Of a stretch of 33,701 bases of DNA, positions 33,595 to 33,701 are shown piece after piece (the first letter of the stretch is position 1; each line of letters starts with the position of its first letter). The notes under the pieces are model-generated. The model was not told the origin of the DNA. It did no database searches and was given only the letters and a program-made list of their open reading frames with translations. A program made the position numbers and the translations under genes. The DNA comes from JBGPTK01 sp963797765 (GTDB taxonomy: Bacteria; Acidobacteriota; Terriglobia; Acidiferrales; UBA7541), in contig CAWCQU010000006.1 in NCBI GenBank assembly GCA_963797765.1, forward strand, positions 1 to 33,701. The letters run 5' to 3'.

Positions 33595-33701
33595 ATCCTA
33601 ATCGCCTCTATTCGTGTGTTTCCGGCCCCCTTATTTCCGAGCTCGGTTCAGCCCGCGAAATCAGCGCATTCGCGAACCAATCGGACGAAGAGAGCAAGAG
33701 T

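Larger units (their letters stand above)
33125..33701. other. 577-bp right-end region without a recognised gene
   Basis: No coding pattern was found on either strand; the small open frames lack ribosome-binding sites and family features. Two promoter-like arrangements are described separately (33318-33347 and 33566-33594). A gene may start beyond the window's right edge. Confidence 0.45.

Noticed and set aside
1..33701. CRISPR arrays, tRNA or rRNA genes, insertion sequences
   Set aside because: No regularly spaced repeats with unique spacers, no tRNA-like GGTTCGAATC arm with acceptor stem, and no transposase motifs were found by eye; the repeats seen are REP-type.

Overview
The window reads as chromosome of a GC-rich, diderm, soil-type bacterium, most likely an acidobacterium (Acidobacteriota, Terriglobia/Koribacter-like). 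I infer this from gene content: a CRTAC1-type FG-GAP/ASPIC protein, lipid A genes (fabZ, lpxA, lpxI) in one operon with a TonB-like protein and miaA, many secreted or lipid-anchored zinc peptidases, and several families of short hairpin-forming intergenic repeats. No database search was possible, so the phylum call is an inference.

Layout. 1-2.5 kb: a CRTAC1-like VCBS/ASPIC gene broken by about eight frameshifts. 2.7-6.8 kb (minus strand): a DinB-family protein with its own terminator, an AMMECR1-domain gene (one frameshift) overlapping pgsA, a 66-aa membrane protein and hflX. 7.1-7.8 kb: a TetR regulator. 8.1-13.8 kb (minus): a compact operon fabZ > lpxA > lpxI > Gfo/Idh/MocA oxidoreductase > TonB-like > 31-aa membrane peptide > miaA, whose last five genes are joined by 4-base ATGA/GTGA overlaps. 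14.1 kb (plus): a Crp/Fnr regulator, divergent from fabZ. 15-18.4 kb: a small zinc-ribbon-like protein, a repeat island, an unrecognised frameshifted gene, a secreted protein and an M20 carboxypeptidase. 18.4-19.9 kb: a TPR/peptidase-MA protein. 20-21.1 kb: a PIN toxin with a MerR-like antitoxin and a promoter/operator. 21.3-26.7 kb: an M1 aminopeptidase, a FecR-like protein and an M28 lipoprotein peptidase. 27.2-33.1 kb: seven consecutive genes, all frameshifted, including a P-loop ATPase, a secreted protein and a SUKH-like protein; part of this looks lower in GC and foreign.

Function. The 8-14 kb operon combines envelope building (FabZ, LpxA, LpxI, possibly a sugar oxidoreductase) with an energy-transducer-like TonB protein and tRNA modification. 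The 17-27 kb stretch is rich in peptide-degrading enzymes, in keeping with a saprophyte. The main caveat is that frameshifts cluster at both ends of the window while the centre is almost clean. This could be real decay, or poor consensus at the ends of a contig.
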